Below, one piece after another: positions 1 through 11,130 of a stretch of 64,000 bases of DNA. Numbering within the stretch: the stretch's first letter is position 1; every line of letters starts with the position of its first letter. Source of the stretch: Laguncularia racemosa (lineage: Eukaryota; Streptophyta; Magnoliopsida; Myrtales; Combretaceae); assembly GCA_037954665.1 (NCBI GenBank), contig JBBMOL010000424.1:246339-310338 (forward strand), written 5' to 3'. Both the position numbers and the translations under genes were made by a program. The notes below the pieces were generated by a model. The model worked only from the letters and a program-made list of their open reading frames with translations. It did no database searches and was not told the origin of the DNA.

Positions 1-1340
1 AGTATTATTTTAGGTGAATACGATTTGATAAAAAAAAAATCAATTGGTTTTGACAACGTGGCCATTAATACGACATCCATTGATGAACTTCAAATTTTAT
101 GTCAACCCACATAAGGTGGGACATTTTCCTACATTCAATGTGCTTGCCAAATTTTAAATTTTTGCGTTAAGGATTGTATGAACTGTTTAGATTTTAAAAT
201 GTCCTTAATAAGATAACTAATCTGTTTTTTAATTGACCATCCTTCCATAAATAAGGCATGGTGGAGATTTTGTATCGAAAATGGAATGCAACCTAAAAAA
301 TTTAGAAAATATGTTAAGCATAGGTGGAATTTCACCTATCGACTTTTACAAAGTACACTTGCTTATAAAGATGCATTATGTTCTTTCACTACTATGAATG
401 TCCCAGACATTCCACTGCACCCCAATGATTGGGATTATGTAGTAGGATGTTGAACGTTTTAAAAGTTTTTCATGATTGTACTCTAACATTTTCACAAATA
501 TACCAAACTAGTGTTCATCTTTTTCTTATGAATGCAGTGAATATACTGTCGATGCTGCTCAATTCCCGATCTGACACTTTTCTACAGGTGCTTATAAATG
601 ATATGGCTACAAAATGGTTGCTGTATTATGACAAATTTCAGCAATTTATCTAGTTACTTCTATTTAAGATCCATAATGTAAAAAAGACATGTTATTAAAA
701 TATCTTAATTTGTATTATTCCATTATCGATGCATTCTCTGACACGAAAGACACTTATGCTATTATCATTGCACAAGAACTACATCGAACAGTCTAAGTAA
801 CAGAAGAATTATATTTTAACTTTTGCATTGCATTCGATGATCAAGTATCCCAAACTCCCTCACTGTCCCTTAGCTCACATGCCATGATCCTACCCTCATT
901 GTGCAACGAATGATGTTGAAAAAGTTTAAGTAGCACCATTCCAGGTCAACTGAGTATACTGAACTTGATGATTACTTCAATACACACTTCGAATTTAGTG
1001 ACAACAGTATCATGGATTTCAACATCCTCGATTGGTGGAGGAAGCATATGAAAACGTATTTCATACTCTCTCGCATGGCTCGCATAAGTTTTGGTTGCTC
1101 CTATATCAATGGTAGTTGTTGAGCAAGCATTTGGCACGACTAGCCTTATCCTATCCCAACGGTGATCATGACTATCACCCATCAACGTTGAGGCATTAGC
1201 TTATGTGGAGGATTGGTCGAAGGCAAGGAGTCACACACAAGAGTCGTATGGGACGTCAAGTGAAGAATATGAATACTTCAGTGACTTTATCCCATTGGGT
1301 GAAAGCTCCATTGGTTCAGATCTTGATATCGGGTAAGCCA
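1..1340 (+). pseudogene. Decayed hAT-superfamily transposase (RICESLEEPER/zf-BED type), 5' end outside window
   Basis: Reading across frames on the plus strand gives successive blocks of a plant hAT transposase. There is a Cys/His-containing block near 130-180 (like HVRCxxHILNL), KFRKYVKHRW near 295-325, a block with NVPDIPLHPNDW near 400-435, MATKWLLYYDKF near 603-640, and the C-terminal hAT dimerisation region (ILDWWRKHM near 1025, then VAPISxVVVEQAF and LSPINVEALAYVEDW up to about 1215). Frameshifts and stops separate the blocks, so it cannot make protein. Two stops in the QRRSRLSP-like segment near 1160-1170 are TGA where the family has Arg, as expected from CGA-to-TGA transitions. The transposase would have bound element ends and catalysed cut-and-paste transposition. 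The minus-strand ORF at 946-1185 is its antisense shadow. Family is confident; subfamily is inferred. Confidence 0.85.
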
Positions 1341-2679
1341 AATAATTTTGTAAAGGTAGTAGTAGTACCTTATTTATTTTTTGTATTAGGTTAGAGTTAG
1401 ACATATTTTATAAGGGAAGTAGTATTCCCTTATTTATTTCTATTATTTACTTACACTATTATTATTGTGTATAAGAGGTAAGGCTAAATATCCCTCTCTT
1501 TTTCTGTAATAATTTTATTCAATCAATAAAATTTGATGTTGGCATCCCCATACAAACCCAACCCCCCCCCCCCCCCCCCTTCTCCTCTCGTGTATATTAA
1601 TTTCGAAACATCGTATATTGCCCGAGAAATTATAGACTGAATTTCAACGTTTATAAATTTAAGGGAAAAAAAAACCAACTAAAAAAATACTCATAAATAA
1701 ATATCAAATAATCTTAAAGAATATGTAATAAAAACATAGATTAAAAAAAATTAATTCGAAAAAAAAGGAAGGGTCAATTTAGGGCCCGAACCAACCTATG
1801 AACCGTTAGGTCAAGGGAATCGGCCCGACCCTTCCTCCCCCCGCTTAGGCTAGTTTCAGTTCCCCCTCCCCGCGGCCTTTAACTCGATGGTTCCAAGTTG
1901 GTTCTGAACGGACCGGATGTCTAGTCTTAACCCTCCAATTTCATCTCAAGATACAGTCAAGAAAGGGGGTGAATTACCCTTCAATTGGGTGAACCAAAAT
2001 ATGAGATCTATTATGGAAACCAATGACCATAAGAGTAGCAAGCGCTACCTTTCCCACTATTTGTGCTCTTTCTAAAGGTGCAACAAGTTAAGTTGTTATA
2101 AGGTATTCGACCAGTTCAATATGACGAAAACCCTATAAGATATTACCTTATAGGTTTTTTTTTTTTAATTTTCTTTTCTTTTTTTTTATTGAGTTTTAGA
2201 ATATAATTCAAAACTGTATAAAGTTTAAGATTAGTTTTTGAGATTATAAAAAAAATTGATGGGAAACCTAACCCAATAAAAAATAATATATTAGTATAAT
2301 TTTAGCTCTTAACCTATGCACCATGCATGTTTGATATTAATTCTACATTGTGCAATATATTTAATTTTCAAATTTCATTTTTGTATAAGTCAATAAGTAT
2401 AACATTAGCCTTATTTAATTGTATTATACTCTACTCTCTCTTTTATTTCATATGAACTTAATAAAAATCCAACCTACCCTTATAGGGTTTATGAGCTTAT
2501 AAGGGCAAGTTTCAATAATAAGGGAAAAACTCTAAGGTTTTTATGAGATTTTAGGATATTTTAAAACTTACAGGAATAGGTTAGCATTTTATAAAACCTA
2601 TTCCACACCAGTCGTAGTTGTGTCCATAGGTCTTTCTTCGTGACATCTATTTAGAATGGTGTATGACACCTAACTTTCA
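1341..2679. other. Non-coding stretch downstream of the hAT remnant
   Basis: No coding potential seen. It includes an 18-base poly-C run and a GC-rich block at about 1785-1915 with repeated GGGCCCG/GGCCCG-like motifs. Motifs of that kind are common in subterminal regions of plant hAT elements, so this may be the 3' end of the element above. No terminal inverted repeat pair could be verified because the left end lies outside the window. Confidence 0.4.
1562..1579. repeat. Poly-C homopolymer, 18 bases
   Basis: An uninterrupted run of 18 C in otherwise AT-rich sequence. Such runs are slippage-prone, and its exact length may be a sequencing estimate. Confidence 0.9.
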
Positions 2680-2975
2680 TCTCCATTGGTAGTAGTAATG
2701 GTAGTGATGGAATGGTGGCTATGTAAGAGTGACAGTAGAGATGATGGCATGCTATGGTGAAGGTGTCATTAATGTAATGATTGTAGCAATTAATAGTAAT
2801 GGTGGGGCTAGTGCTAAAATGGCAAAAGTGGTGTAGCTATTTCAACTGGTGGTGAACACAATGATGGTAGTTGACACGACTATAGTGGTGGTGGTAATAA
2901 GGTCTAGGTGGTAATAGCAAGGTGGCGATTATGGTGGTGGTGATAGTGGTAATAGTAATGGTAATATGGTCGTAC
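2680..2975. repeat. Imperfect trinucleotide-type repeat (GGT/GAT/AGT rich)
   Basis: About 300 bases composed largely of GGT, AGT, GAT and AAT triplets in irregular order (for example GGTGGTGGTGATAGTGGTAA near 2934). No sustained ORF. Looks like a degenerate simple-sequence tract. Confidence 0.6.
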
Positions 2976-4519
2976 CATGGTACTTGAAAAGAAATGTTAG
3001 TTTGAGGTTTCGGTTAGAGAGATTTTATTTATCATATCTAATTGTACCACCAAATAAAAGAAGGAGAGTTTTGTTTTGTATCAGAATTTCTTTGTGACCA
3101 AGCATCATTGCACAACAAGTTTTGTTTTGTCCATTAGTATCTTAAAAAGTTGCAAATCAAATGCTATAAAAAAAATACGAGTAAAATAATTAAATGGGAT
3201 CTTATCAAAACTAAAACTTATATTAAAAGCTAGCATTTATTTTCTTCATTTTATTTTTTAAGTTGAATGCACATAATAAAGCATATAAAATTATAGAATT
3301 ACTTAATTTTTGTGTACTTTGTAATTGGGATGTCATCTTACTTTTTTATTATTATTATTATTACAACTAAGAAAAGAAAGATTCAAATTTGGTTCATCTC
3401 ACTTAGAGACTAGTGTTCATGCTACTTAGCTACAAGGACCTTAATGAGTGCTATTATACTTACATCTATCTCTATTTACAATATGTAATTTTAGAAGAAA
3501 AGATATGTTGTTTCATGCAATATTTTGAATAGTTTTAATTTTGAAAATTTTTTTTCGTTGTAACTTTTCAGTATAGTTTTTTTTGCATCTTTTGGATATA
3601 ACCTTTTTTTTTTTTATATCTGTTGGATATTAATTTTTCATCATTATTAGTTTCTTTAGAGTCATCACTTATCATATAAATTAACTGTAACACTCGTTAG
3701 GTATATTATTACAAGGCATTTCACTTATCCTTCTTTTTTCCCTCATTGTTTCCTAGAACCAACTCTATTCTTCCAATCCTTAGTGCTTTTATATTCTCCT
3801 AACCTAACAAAAGTTTCCTTCTTTTGCCCTTAATTTTGAGAAGAATCATCCATCACATTAATGTGTACAGTTTTTCCACATCTTTTTCCATCAATCACTT
3901 CTTTGAAACCCTTATAGAAATTTAAATTGGTGGAGACATTGTATTGCTACACTTTATCATAGTCTTTTACACTTTTTTATTCTTTTTCTGGTTTTCCTTT
4001 CTTGTCCATTGATGTAGTATGTAAGTATACCGAATTTTTAATTCTTTTTTTTTTTCTAAATTTTATCTTTATTTCTCTTTTTTTTTTTTTGGCATGTATG
4101 TATAAATAGTAACTTACATAGTTTTGAGATATAAAAGTTTTGTATGGTGGGTGAATAGTAGATGGCATTGGAGAGAAAAGCATTAAAGTGTTGTTTTCTT
4201 TAGTTGTTGGTTTTATTCTTCTCTTTTCTAATGCATAAGTTGATTTTTTTTCTTCCCTTTTTCAGCTTATTGCTATTTTAAAATATTGTTGGAGAAATGT
4301 TTATCAACAAGAAAGAAGAATTATTTGAAAAACAAAATAAAAGAGGGGCTGCAATGATACATTGGCAAACATATTGTGACAATAGAAAGTAATAGATAGA
4401 GATGCATGTCCAAGCTACACAAACAAAATAGTTTTGTCATCATGTGGACCATATTCAGTATAAAATATTTTCATGTATTCTTTATACGTTTGATTTTGTT
4501 AATACACATATAGCTAATA
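2976..4519. other. AT-rich intergenic sequence, nothing recognised
   Basis: Only short ORFs and A/T homopolymers. No protein family, RNA gene or repeat pair recognised. Confidence 0.5.
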
Positions 4520-4953
4520 GGATAAATTGCATGTACCTTCTCTTGAAAACTTTTAAAATTGTATGAACCCTACTTTTCAAAAATTAATATTTACTCTCTT
4601 TAAAAAAGTTGATGTGATAGATGATGCGTAAAATAAATTGGCATGGCGCTTATACCCCTGTTAGGTGGTTGTTAATGGCCACAAACTTTTTTCTTTTAAA
4701 AATCTGATTTTTCTACTGTTTATTTTATTACGATTTTTCCTTTTTATTAATTTTCCTAATATTCTACTCTCTTTTTTACAAACTTTAGTTGATTAAATAA
4801 TATTAAATTATGTGCATTTAAGTGCTAAATCAACTTATTTTCAGCTATACACCATGTCAGCTTTTGAGGGTGTAAGTGTTGACTTTTTTTTAAAAAAAAG
4901 TAAAGGATCGAACAATTTTTAAAGTTTTCAAAAGAGATTTACACAATTTGTCC
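4520..4953. mobile_element. MITE with about 50-bp terminal inverted repeats
   Basis: The left end (GGATAAATTGCATGTACC at 4520) and the reverse complement of the right end (GGACAAATTGTGTAAATC, ending at 4953) match imperfectly over about 50 bases, sharing TTGAAAACTTT and AAATTGT. The 434-bp interior has no coding capacity. This is the structure of a non-autonomous DNA transposon. Flanks (AATA left, TTAATATTA right) are AT-rich and no clear target duplication could be fixed, so the superfamily is not assigned. Confidence 0.6.
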
Positions 4954-5978
4954 TTAATATTATCCTATTAAATAATTTCTTTCTTTATTATATATTCTTC
5001 TATCTATATCTATCTATATAATTAAAGCCTTAGTGTATTGGATGATTTGTTTGAAAATTTACAAAAAAATAATCTTTTACTAAATATCTATTTGAAACCA
5101 AAAATCCATTCGATTGGGATACTAAAGTAAATTGCTTTTATTACAATCATGCTTGCTAAACACGGAATTCCATCTCCGACTTTGCCTGCAAGTTTGTCCA
5201 CTTTTTCATAGGTTCATAGTTACTTTGCGCTGTATCATTGTTTATATTTTTCTTTACATATTTGCATATTGTATTTGAAAACACACAAGCTTGCAGTTTT
5301 TTTTTTTTAATGAAAAATTGTGTTTTAAGAACTTCATATTTATATATTAGCAAATGGGTATTATTATTATTATTATTATTTACTTTTTATGTAGTGCATT
5401 TTCCACTATATTTTTTTAAAACATGCTATAATTTTACAAGTTAATTGTTAAAAAATACTTTGACTTTCTCATTTTTTTTTCCTGCTTTGCTTACCTATGT
5501 TATCTATTTTTGTTAGTTATATGACCAAAATTTTCACAATCATTCATTTTGACTGCCCATGTATTTCTTTATTGTTTTTAATTATATAAGATTAATTTTT
5601 ACACCTTTTTTACATTAGATACCCACGTTGTTTTTTTTTTTACCCCAATTACACAACCCAAGTTTTTGTCGGATCCCCCCTCCCTTTTCTTTTCACACCA
5701 TCTTCTTTCTTGAAAACCAATAATATTGCTCAAACATTTGGTGGTGTATATTCTATGAACCTACCATATTTTTCCTTTTCGCTCTTTTTGGATAATAATA
5801 ATTTTCTTTGCCTTTTAGCTTCTCCATATAATCTTAACGATTAACATCACGTTTGCTACACTGATACCCAAAATGAACTCGCGATCCCAGGTTTCATTTT
5901 CTTTTCTATATTTGTAGGCACTTTTATTGCACATATAATATGTAAAAATGAACCTGAAATGAAGTGAAATCATGATTC
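4954..5978. other. AT-rich intergenic sequence, nothing recognised
   Basis: Contains TTA/ATT microsatellites near 5350-5375 and several T-runs. The short ORFs here (5156-5353, 5238-5444, 5815-5997) overlap on both strands and match nothing I know. Confidence 0.5.
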
Positions 5979-5983
5979 TAAGT

Positions 5984-7008
5984 TGTAGACACATCATTTT
6001 TGTCTTATTTTATTATTTTACTTTATAATATAATAATATGAAAAAAATTTTGCATAATGGTTGAGGTACAAGCCAATGGCTTGTTGGAAAGCTCACATTT
6101 GAAAAGCTAGGAGGTCTTGAGATTGAATCCTAGCGGATGCAACGCGAGATGTCCGCAAATTTTTTTTTTTAACAAAAGGGAATAAGTACAATTTGAATGT
6201 TATATAGATTAAGGCATAGGCCAATGGCCTATTAGAAAACATATGCACAAAAGCTCCCTCGATCCCAAGTATGACTCCCAGCAGCGCAAGTAGATTCCAA
6301 TTTTTTTTTCCCTTCCTCCTTGGCCAGGTACATTTTATTATTATTATTATTTTTACATTCTAGATTTTTTAGATATATATAGATTTTGTACTTATTTACT
6401 TATTTATTTATTATTTATAAATTCTTATTTCCCTTTTTATTTTAAAAATAAAATTTAGAAAAAGAAAAAAATTATTATTTTTAGATACTCTAAAAAATTT
6501 ATTTTTACTTATTATAAAAAAATATGCATATATATATATATATAAATAAATGAATAATTTTTACAATTTTTTTTTACACTTTAGATTTTAAAAAATACTA
6601 TAAAATAAATAATTTTTTTTATGAACTATGACCAGTTTGATCTAAATAGTAGATATGTAGGCACCTACGGGGCAACCTCAAATATTTTTTTTTTTTAGTT
6701 AAACATTTTTTAATAAAGTTTAATTTTGGAAGATTAAAGTGGTAACCGTGAGATTTTAATAAGATAGTCTTCGACTCCAAATCTCTGGTTTTATTTAAAA
6801 CATTCTATGCGAACTGGTAGCTAAATTAAGACTTATATTAGTCTTAATTTAATAGGTTTCCCGATCTCGATCGGGTGGCAACTCCTTTTTCTCCAAGTTA
6901 GATAAACAATAAAAATTTTCCTAATTTTAGTCAATGATTTACACTAAATGGGCATTAGGTTTAGTGTAAATCAAATTAGGAAAAATGAATTAAAATTTAG
7001 GCTCAACA
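5984..7008 (+). repeat. 5' LTR of the Tat-like element, internally deleted
   Basis: Aligns from TGTAGACACATCA to the end ...GGCTCAACA with the 3' LTR, but lacks the roughly 500 bases that in the 3' LTR lie between about 11475 and 11990. The missing segment carries the TATA box, so this copy has lost its own promoter core. Confidence 0.85.
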
Positions 7009-7011
7009 GGA

Positions 7012-7029
7012 TGGTGACTCCATTGGGGA
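7012..7029 (+). promoter_or_regulatory. Primer binding site of the Tat-like element
   Basis: TGGTGACTCCATTGGGGA begins three bases after the 5' LTR. It resembles the TGGCGACTCCxCTGGGGA site common in plant gypsy elements, which is usually attributed to tRNA-Arg. The tRNA identity was not checked. Confidence 0.6.
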
Positions 7030-7740
7030 TCCCAAGTGGGTTAGTCACTTAAACCTTCCAAAAATAATTTTTTTAGAATTATTCATTGATTTTTTTTCTT
7101 ATTTATTATATTTTGTACTAATTTTTGTTTATCCAAGATTAAGATTTATTTATTTCCAATGCCTGTTAGATATGGTCAAACCCAGACCGTCTTAGGACCT
7201 TAAGAGGAGAGTCATTATGTAAGTTTCAAGCGTAGTGGAATGACCACTACTCGGGGCCAAATAGGCTACCTCACTCAAACATCAATGTAGCCTTGGATCC
7301 ATTTTTTTTTTAAATATGAGAGGTTACAGAGTTTGGGAACTTTTAGGACCCACCTAAATTACATACACTCTTCATCAACCATAAAGTTACTAAGGCATTT
7401 AGTTAAAGTTGCAACCCAATTAATACTAAAGTGTCCTATAAATGATTATTTAAACCTTTTTGTGTGTATCTTGAATGTATATTGTAAATAAAAATTATAT
7501 TATTTCCTTTTAAATGTCATTGTAAACAAATTCCCTGTAAATATATTTCCTTGTATATTAGAATTATGATGTAAACACCGAGTCTTAATAGGGTTGCAAC
7601 TAAATAAATGTTGTATTACTTTAATGGTATTTACATCCGTATATTACCATGCATTTGTAATTATTTATTTTTTATTAAAAAAAAGAGATCAAATGGTTCA
7701 TAAATATTACTCATGAAATTGATAATTATACAAATCAATG

Positions 7741-7962
7741 ACAATCAAACAACAAGACAATGAGCAAGAAGTCAACAATATATCAAGCATACCTAACTCT
7801 TAAGTCCAACTACTTGAAGCAGAGGTGAATTATTGGAGAGAGAGAGTCCGGGGGGCAGAATTAGACGTGCAAATTCTCTTGACCCAAGTTAGACGAACTG
7901 AAGATGTTCTTGAGTGGGCGTTGAGGATGCTGCAACGATTAGGAGCACAATTGCAGGATTAG
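7741..7962 (+). pseudogene. Coiled-coil-like gag remnant of the Tat-like element
   Basis: A 73-codon frame with a single internal stop (TAA, codon 21) ending at TAG 7960-7962. Its second half is a heptad-like, charged segment (LLEAEVNYWRERVRG, then VRRTEDVLEWALRMLQRL) typical of helical tails of gag-like proteins. It matches no catalytic domain. Probably what remains of the element's first ORF. Confidence 0.5.
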
Positions 7963-8095
7963 ATTAAGGATATTTAATTTTGTCTGTTGATCTGAAAATA
8001 ATTGTCAAGTTCATGGATAATAATAATTTTTTTTTTCATGAGCCATTTGATCTCTTTTTAACTTTAGTTATTTTTTTTCTCAATAACAATGCTAC

Positions 8096-8099
<4 letters not shown>

Positions 8100-8135
<36 letters not shown>
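8100..8135. repeat. (GA)n microsatellite
   Basis: About 18 uninterrupted AG units inside the Tat-like element's internal region. Confidence 0.9.
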
Positions 8136-8141
<6 letters not shown>

Positions 8142-8638
8142 TAAGAAATAGAAGCTAAATTTTGTAAATAATTTTTTCAACCATTAAAAATTCACTTTTA
8201 CAAAAAAAAAAATCAATTATCTTTCATTCTCTTGTAATTATTGGTTATTCCACTCATCTTCATCTCCTTAAGATCTTAGGGTCACAATCATTATTTTGAT
8301 CAATGTCTAAGTCCTTTTACTATCAAAGTTAATTTTAAATAAATAAATAAATAATTACTAACAGATACAGATTCCTCAAGGATTCCCACCTCTAAGCAAC
8401 TGGGTTTACTATCCAGACTCACAATGGCTAGTGACAATAACAACAACAACAATAGCACCGACACCTTTGTTAACTCAAAGCTATCTACTCTAGACTAGAC
8501 TGTGAAGAAGATGGTTGGGCAAATCCAATTTCTTACCAAAGGTATAAATCTTTTCAAGGGCCTCTAAGCATCACAAGAGAGGCATTTAAAGGCCCACCTT
8601 GGAGAGGTAATTGAAATTTTACCTCGCAAAGGAATTAT

Positions 8639-8758
8639 GACCCAAAAACACAGTGTGGCTATCATATGGGTCAAATAGGCCATTTAACTGAAAGCTGCTC
8701 CAAGTTGAAGAATAAGATTCAAGACCTCATAGATTTAAAGATTATTCAAATCTCTTGA
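8639..8758 (+). pseudogene. Gag zinc-knuckle fragment (Tat lineage type)
   Basis: An open stretch of 39 codons reads CGYHMGQIGHLTESC followed by KLKNKIQDLIDLKII. This is the characteristic nucleic-acid-binding segment of plant Tat-type gag proteins (family pattern CxYHxGxxGHxTExCxxLKxKIQDLI). Surrounding sequence is frameshifted. This block is the main evidence for lineage. Confidence 0.75.
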
Positions 8759-9053
8759 CAATCTTTGTCTAAGCCATGAAAGACCATCTTCAGTGCCCAC
8801 TGTTTAAAGCCTGCTACTACCACATGATAAATTGATCGATCGTTTGAAATGATTAGAGATATCATTTGGGGCAAGAGATTGAGGGGCAAATAGGTCAATC
8901 TTTGCTAAAGTTGTAATAGCAAAAGAAATGAATCATTTGAGTAAAATTTCTTTGAATTTTAGAGGCATGATACTCAGCTTGAGGCATTAAGATCTTTTGA
9001 GAACATTTGTCCAAATACGACATCTCACAAGATTAAAAGTTTAGGATGAAAAG

Positions 9054-9232
9054 AGGCAAACTACATCCCAAACACCAACCTTAAAACACTTGAGAAGTTA
9101 AGTGTCATCATTGTGAAGTTTTCGAGCTCAATCTTCAAAGGAGGTCCCTCTTGAATTTGATACGTAATTCAAAATGATATTAGGCATTCATTTATTTATC
9201 TTAAACACAATTATCCCTTGTCTGCCTAATTA
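9054..9232 (+). repeat. Internal segment shared with the fragment at 57425-57605
   Basis: About 180 bases, from GAGGCAAACTACATC through AGGAGGTCCCTCTTGAATTT to ACACAATTATCCC, match 57425-57605 (GAGGTAAACCACATC ... AGGAGGTCTATCTTGAATTT ... ACACAATAATCC). They share order and orientation, so the two loci are copies of related elements. Confidence 0.75.
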
Positions 9233-10508
9233 AGCCTTTTAAGATCCCCATAATAGTGCAATTAGGTCATCAGTTAAGAAAAAAAGATTAACTAATTTGT
9301 ACTTGCCCTAGTTGCATCAGTTCAAGAATAATCAATTATTGTCGATAATTTATTTTTTTTTAAGAAAAACCTACAAGCACTTCATATGAAAAAAAAAAAA
9401 AAAAAGAGAGAGAGAGAGGAAGAAGAAGAAGAAGTAGTGACTAAAGGGGAGTCACAAGCTTTTAAGAGTTACAATTCTAAACCAAGACATGCCCATAACA
9501 TCACTACTCTTTAAAGGACTTTCATATCAAAAGGAATATTTTATCTTAGACAAAAGTTATTTTTGAAACTAGGGCAAGTACACCTTTAGTTTTTCTAAAA
9601 AAAAAAAAACTCTTGACTTGTCCTTATAAAAATAGACCTTATCATTTGACATCTTTTTGAAATTGATAACCAAAAAGCCCATGTTCCATTACAAAAAAAA
9701 AAAAAAAAAGACTTGATAGATTGATTTAAGCATATCACTTAGAAGATAGACTATAATTTTTGGAATTGGAGTCAAAAGTGAGATTTAGCCCGAGAGAAGG
9801 TAAGTAAAGTCCTCTTAGACTAAACTAATCATTAGTGAGATATCTGCTTAAAGCTGTTCTCAGTAGATCAAAAGTCATTCTCCTGAGTTTAAAGATCAAT
9901 ATTCCAATAAAGGAGCTCAAATCCTCTAAGGAAGAATTTAAAGCTCTTAAAGAATGAGATCCCTTAAAGAGGAAGAAATCCCCTCAAGAAATGGTCTCCG
10001 GACAGAACCATCCATTATAGATAAGTGGAAAAAGCTTAGTGCTTAGTGAAAGTTCTTGGGAATCTTGTAAAGAATTTATATATAGTAAATCTTACTTAAA
10101 ATAAAATAATAATAATAATAAAAAATTGCTCTTAAAGACTAAGTTCGTTCTTAGCTCCAATAGCCAATTCTTATTTAAGTCAAAGATAGTCAATTTGCTA
10201 CTTTTGTCCACTTCAACCTGTTATCCTTAATAGTCAAGTTTTATCAAAGTCAAAAGTTTTCATCTCATTAGTGACCCTTGTCATTTAATCCATTCCAGTT
10301 CAAAGAGACTTTTATTCTTAATGTTTGTTTCATTCTAATTCTTCAAGTCATAATCCCCATAGATTGCTTGCTCTATAAAGCACTATCCAATTTTAGGATC
10401 ACCTACTTTTTAGAGTACTATCATAAGTTATAGTAAATGGATCACTTGCTCTTTAAGAACGCTATTTGTGAAACCGGGTAAGATATTTCATTATACATGA
10501 GTAGCAAA

Positions 10509-10990
10509 ATAGTTAGCCTACAGGGGCACTATTCTAACATTCACCTTTTCTTAAGATTGGAAGTTTGTAATAGACACTTTCCCATCCAAGTTAGTCAACC
10601 CACAAGGGCACTTTTCTAAAATTCATCATTTTTTAGGATTGCTAGTCTGTAATAAACACTTTTCTATGTAAGTTAGTTAGCTCATAGGGACACTTTTCTA
10701 AAATTCACCATTTCTTAGGATTGCCAATCTGTAATAGAAGCTTTCCTATGTAAGTTAGTCAGCCCACAGGGGTACTATTCTAAAAATTCATTATGTCTTC
10801 GGTTCGCTAGTCTATAAAAGACGCTTTTCCAAATAAGATTAGTTAGCCCACAAGAGCACTATTTTGAAATTCAAGATGTCTTTGCTAGTCCATGATGTAC
10901 ACTTTCTCATTAAAATTAGTTAGCCCATAGGGGCACTATTTTAAGACATTTCTCAATACAGGATTGTCAACCCATAAAGCACCATCCTAA
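10509..10990 (+). repeat. Tandem array, about six units of ~82 bp, in the 3' untranslated part of the Tat-like element
   Basis: Units start with TTAGTTAGCCCACAGGGGCA-like sequence at about 10509, 10591, 10673, 10755, 10839 and 10916, each followed by CACTxTTCTAAAATTCA, then GCTAGTCTGTAATAGACACT. Spacing is 82, 82, 82, 84 and 77 bases. Units are diverged, so the array is not recent. It ends about 140 bases before the 3' LTR. Such arrays in the 3' untranslated region are a known trait of Tat-lineage elements and can seed satellite DNA. Confidence 0.85.
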
Positions 10991-11117
10991 GCATCTTTTA
11001 CCACAGTCAGTAAAATATTTCTTACATTTGGTAGAATAATTTGTCAAAATACACTTTAAAGCAAAAATAGTGTATCTCTTAGATCTTTATAATAAAGTTT
11101 GAGGAAAAATTTACTAT

Positions 11118-11130
11118 AAAGAGGGGCAAC
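11118..11130 (+). promoter_or_regulatory. Polypurine tract of the Tat-like element
   Basis: AAAGAGGGGCAAC directly abuts the 3' LTR. This is the usual position for second-strand priming. Confidence 0.75.

Noticed and set aside
946..1185. 79-codon minus-strand ORF
   Set aside because: Antisense of the hAT dimerisation domain, which is recognisable on the plus strand.
10509..10990. Regularly spaced repeats considered as a CRISPR-like array
   Set aside because: Whole units are repeated with no unique spacers, in a plant retrotransposon; it is a tandem minisatellite.
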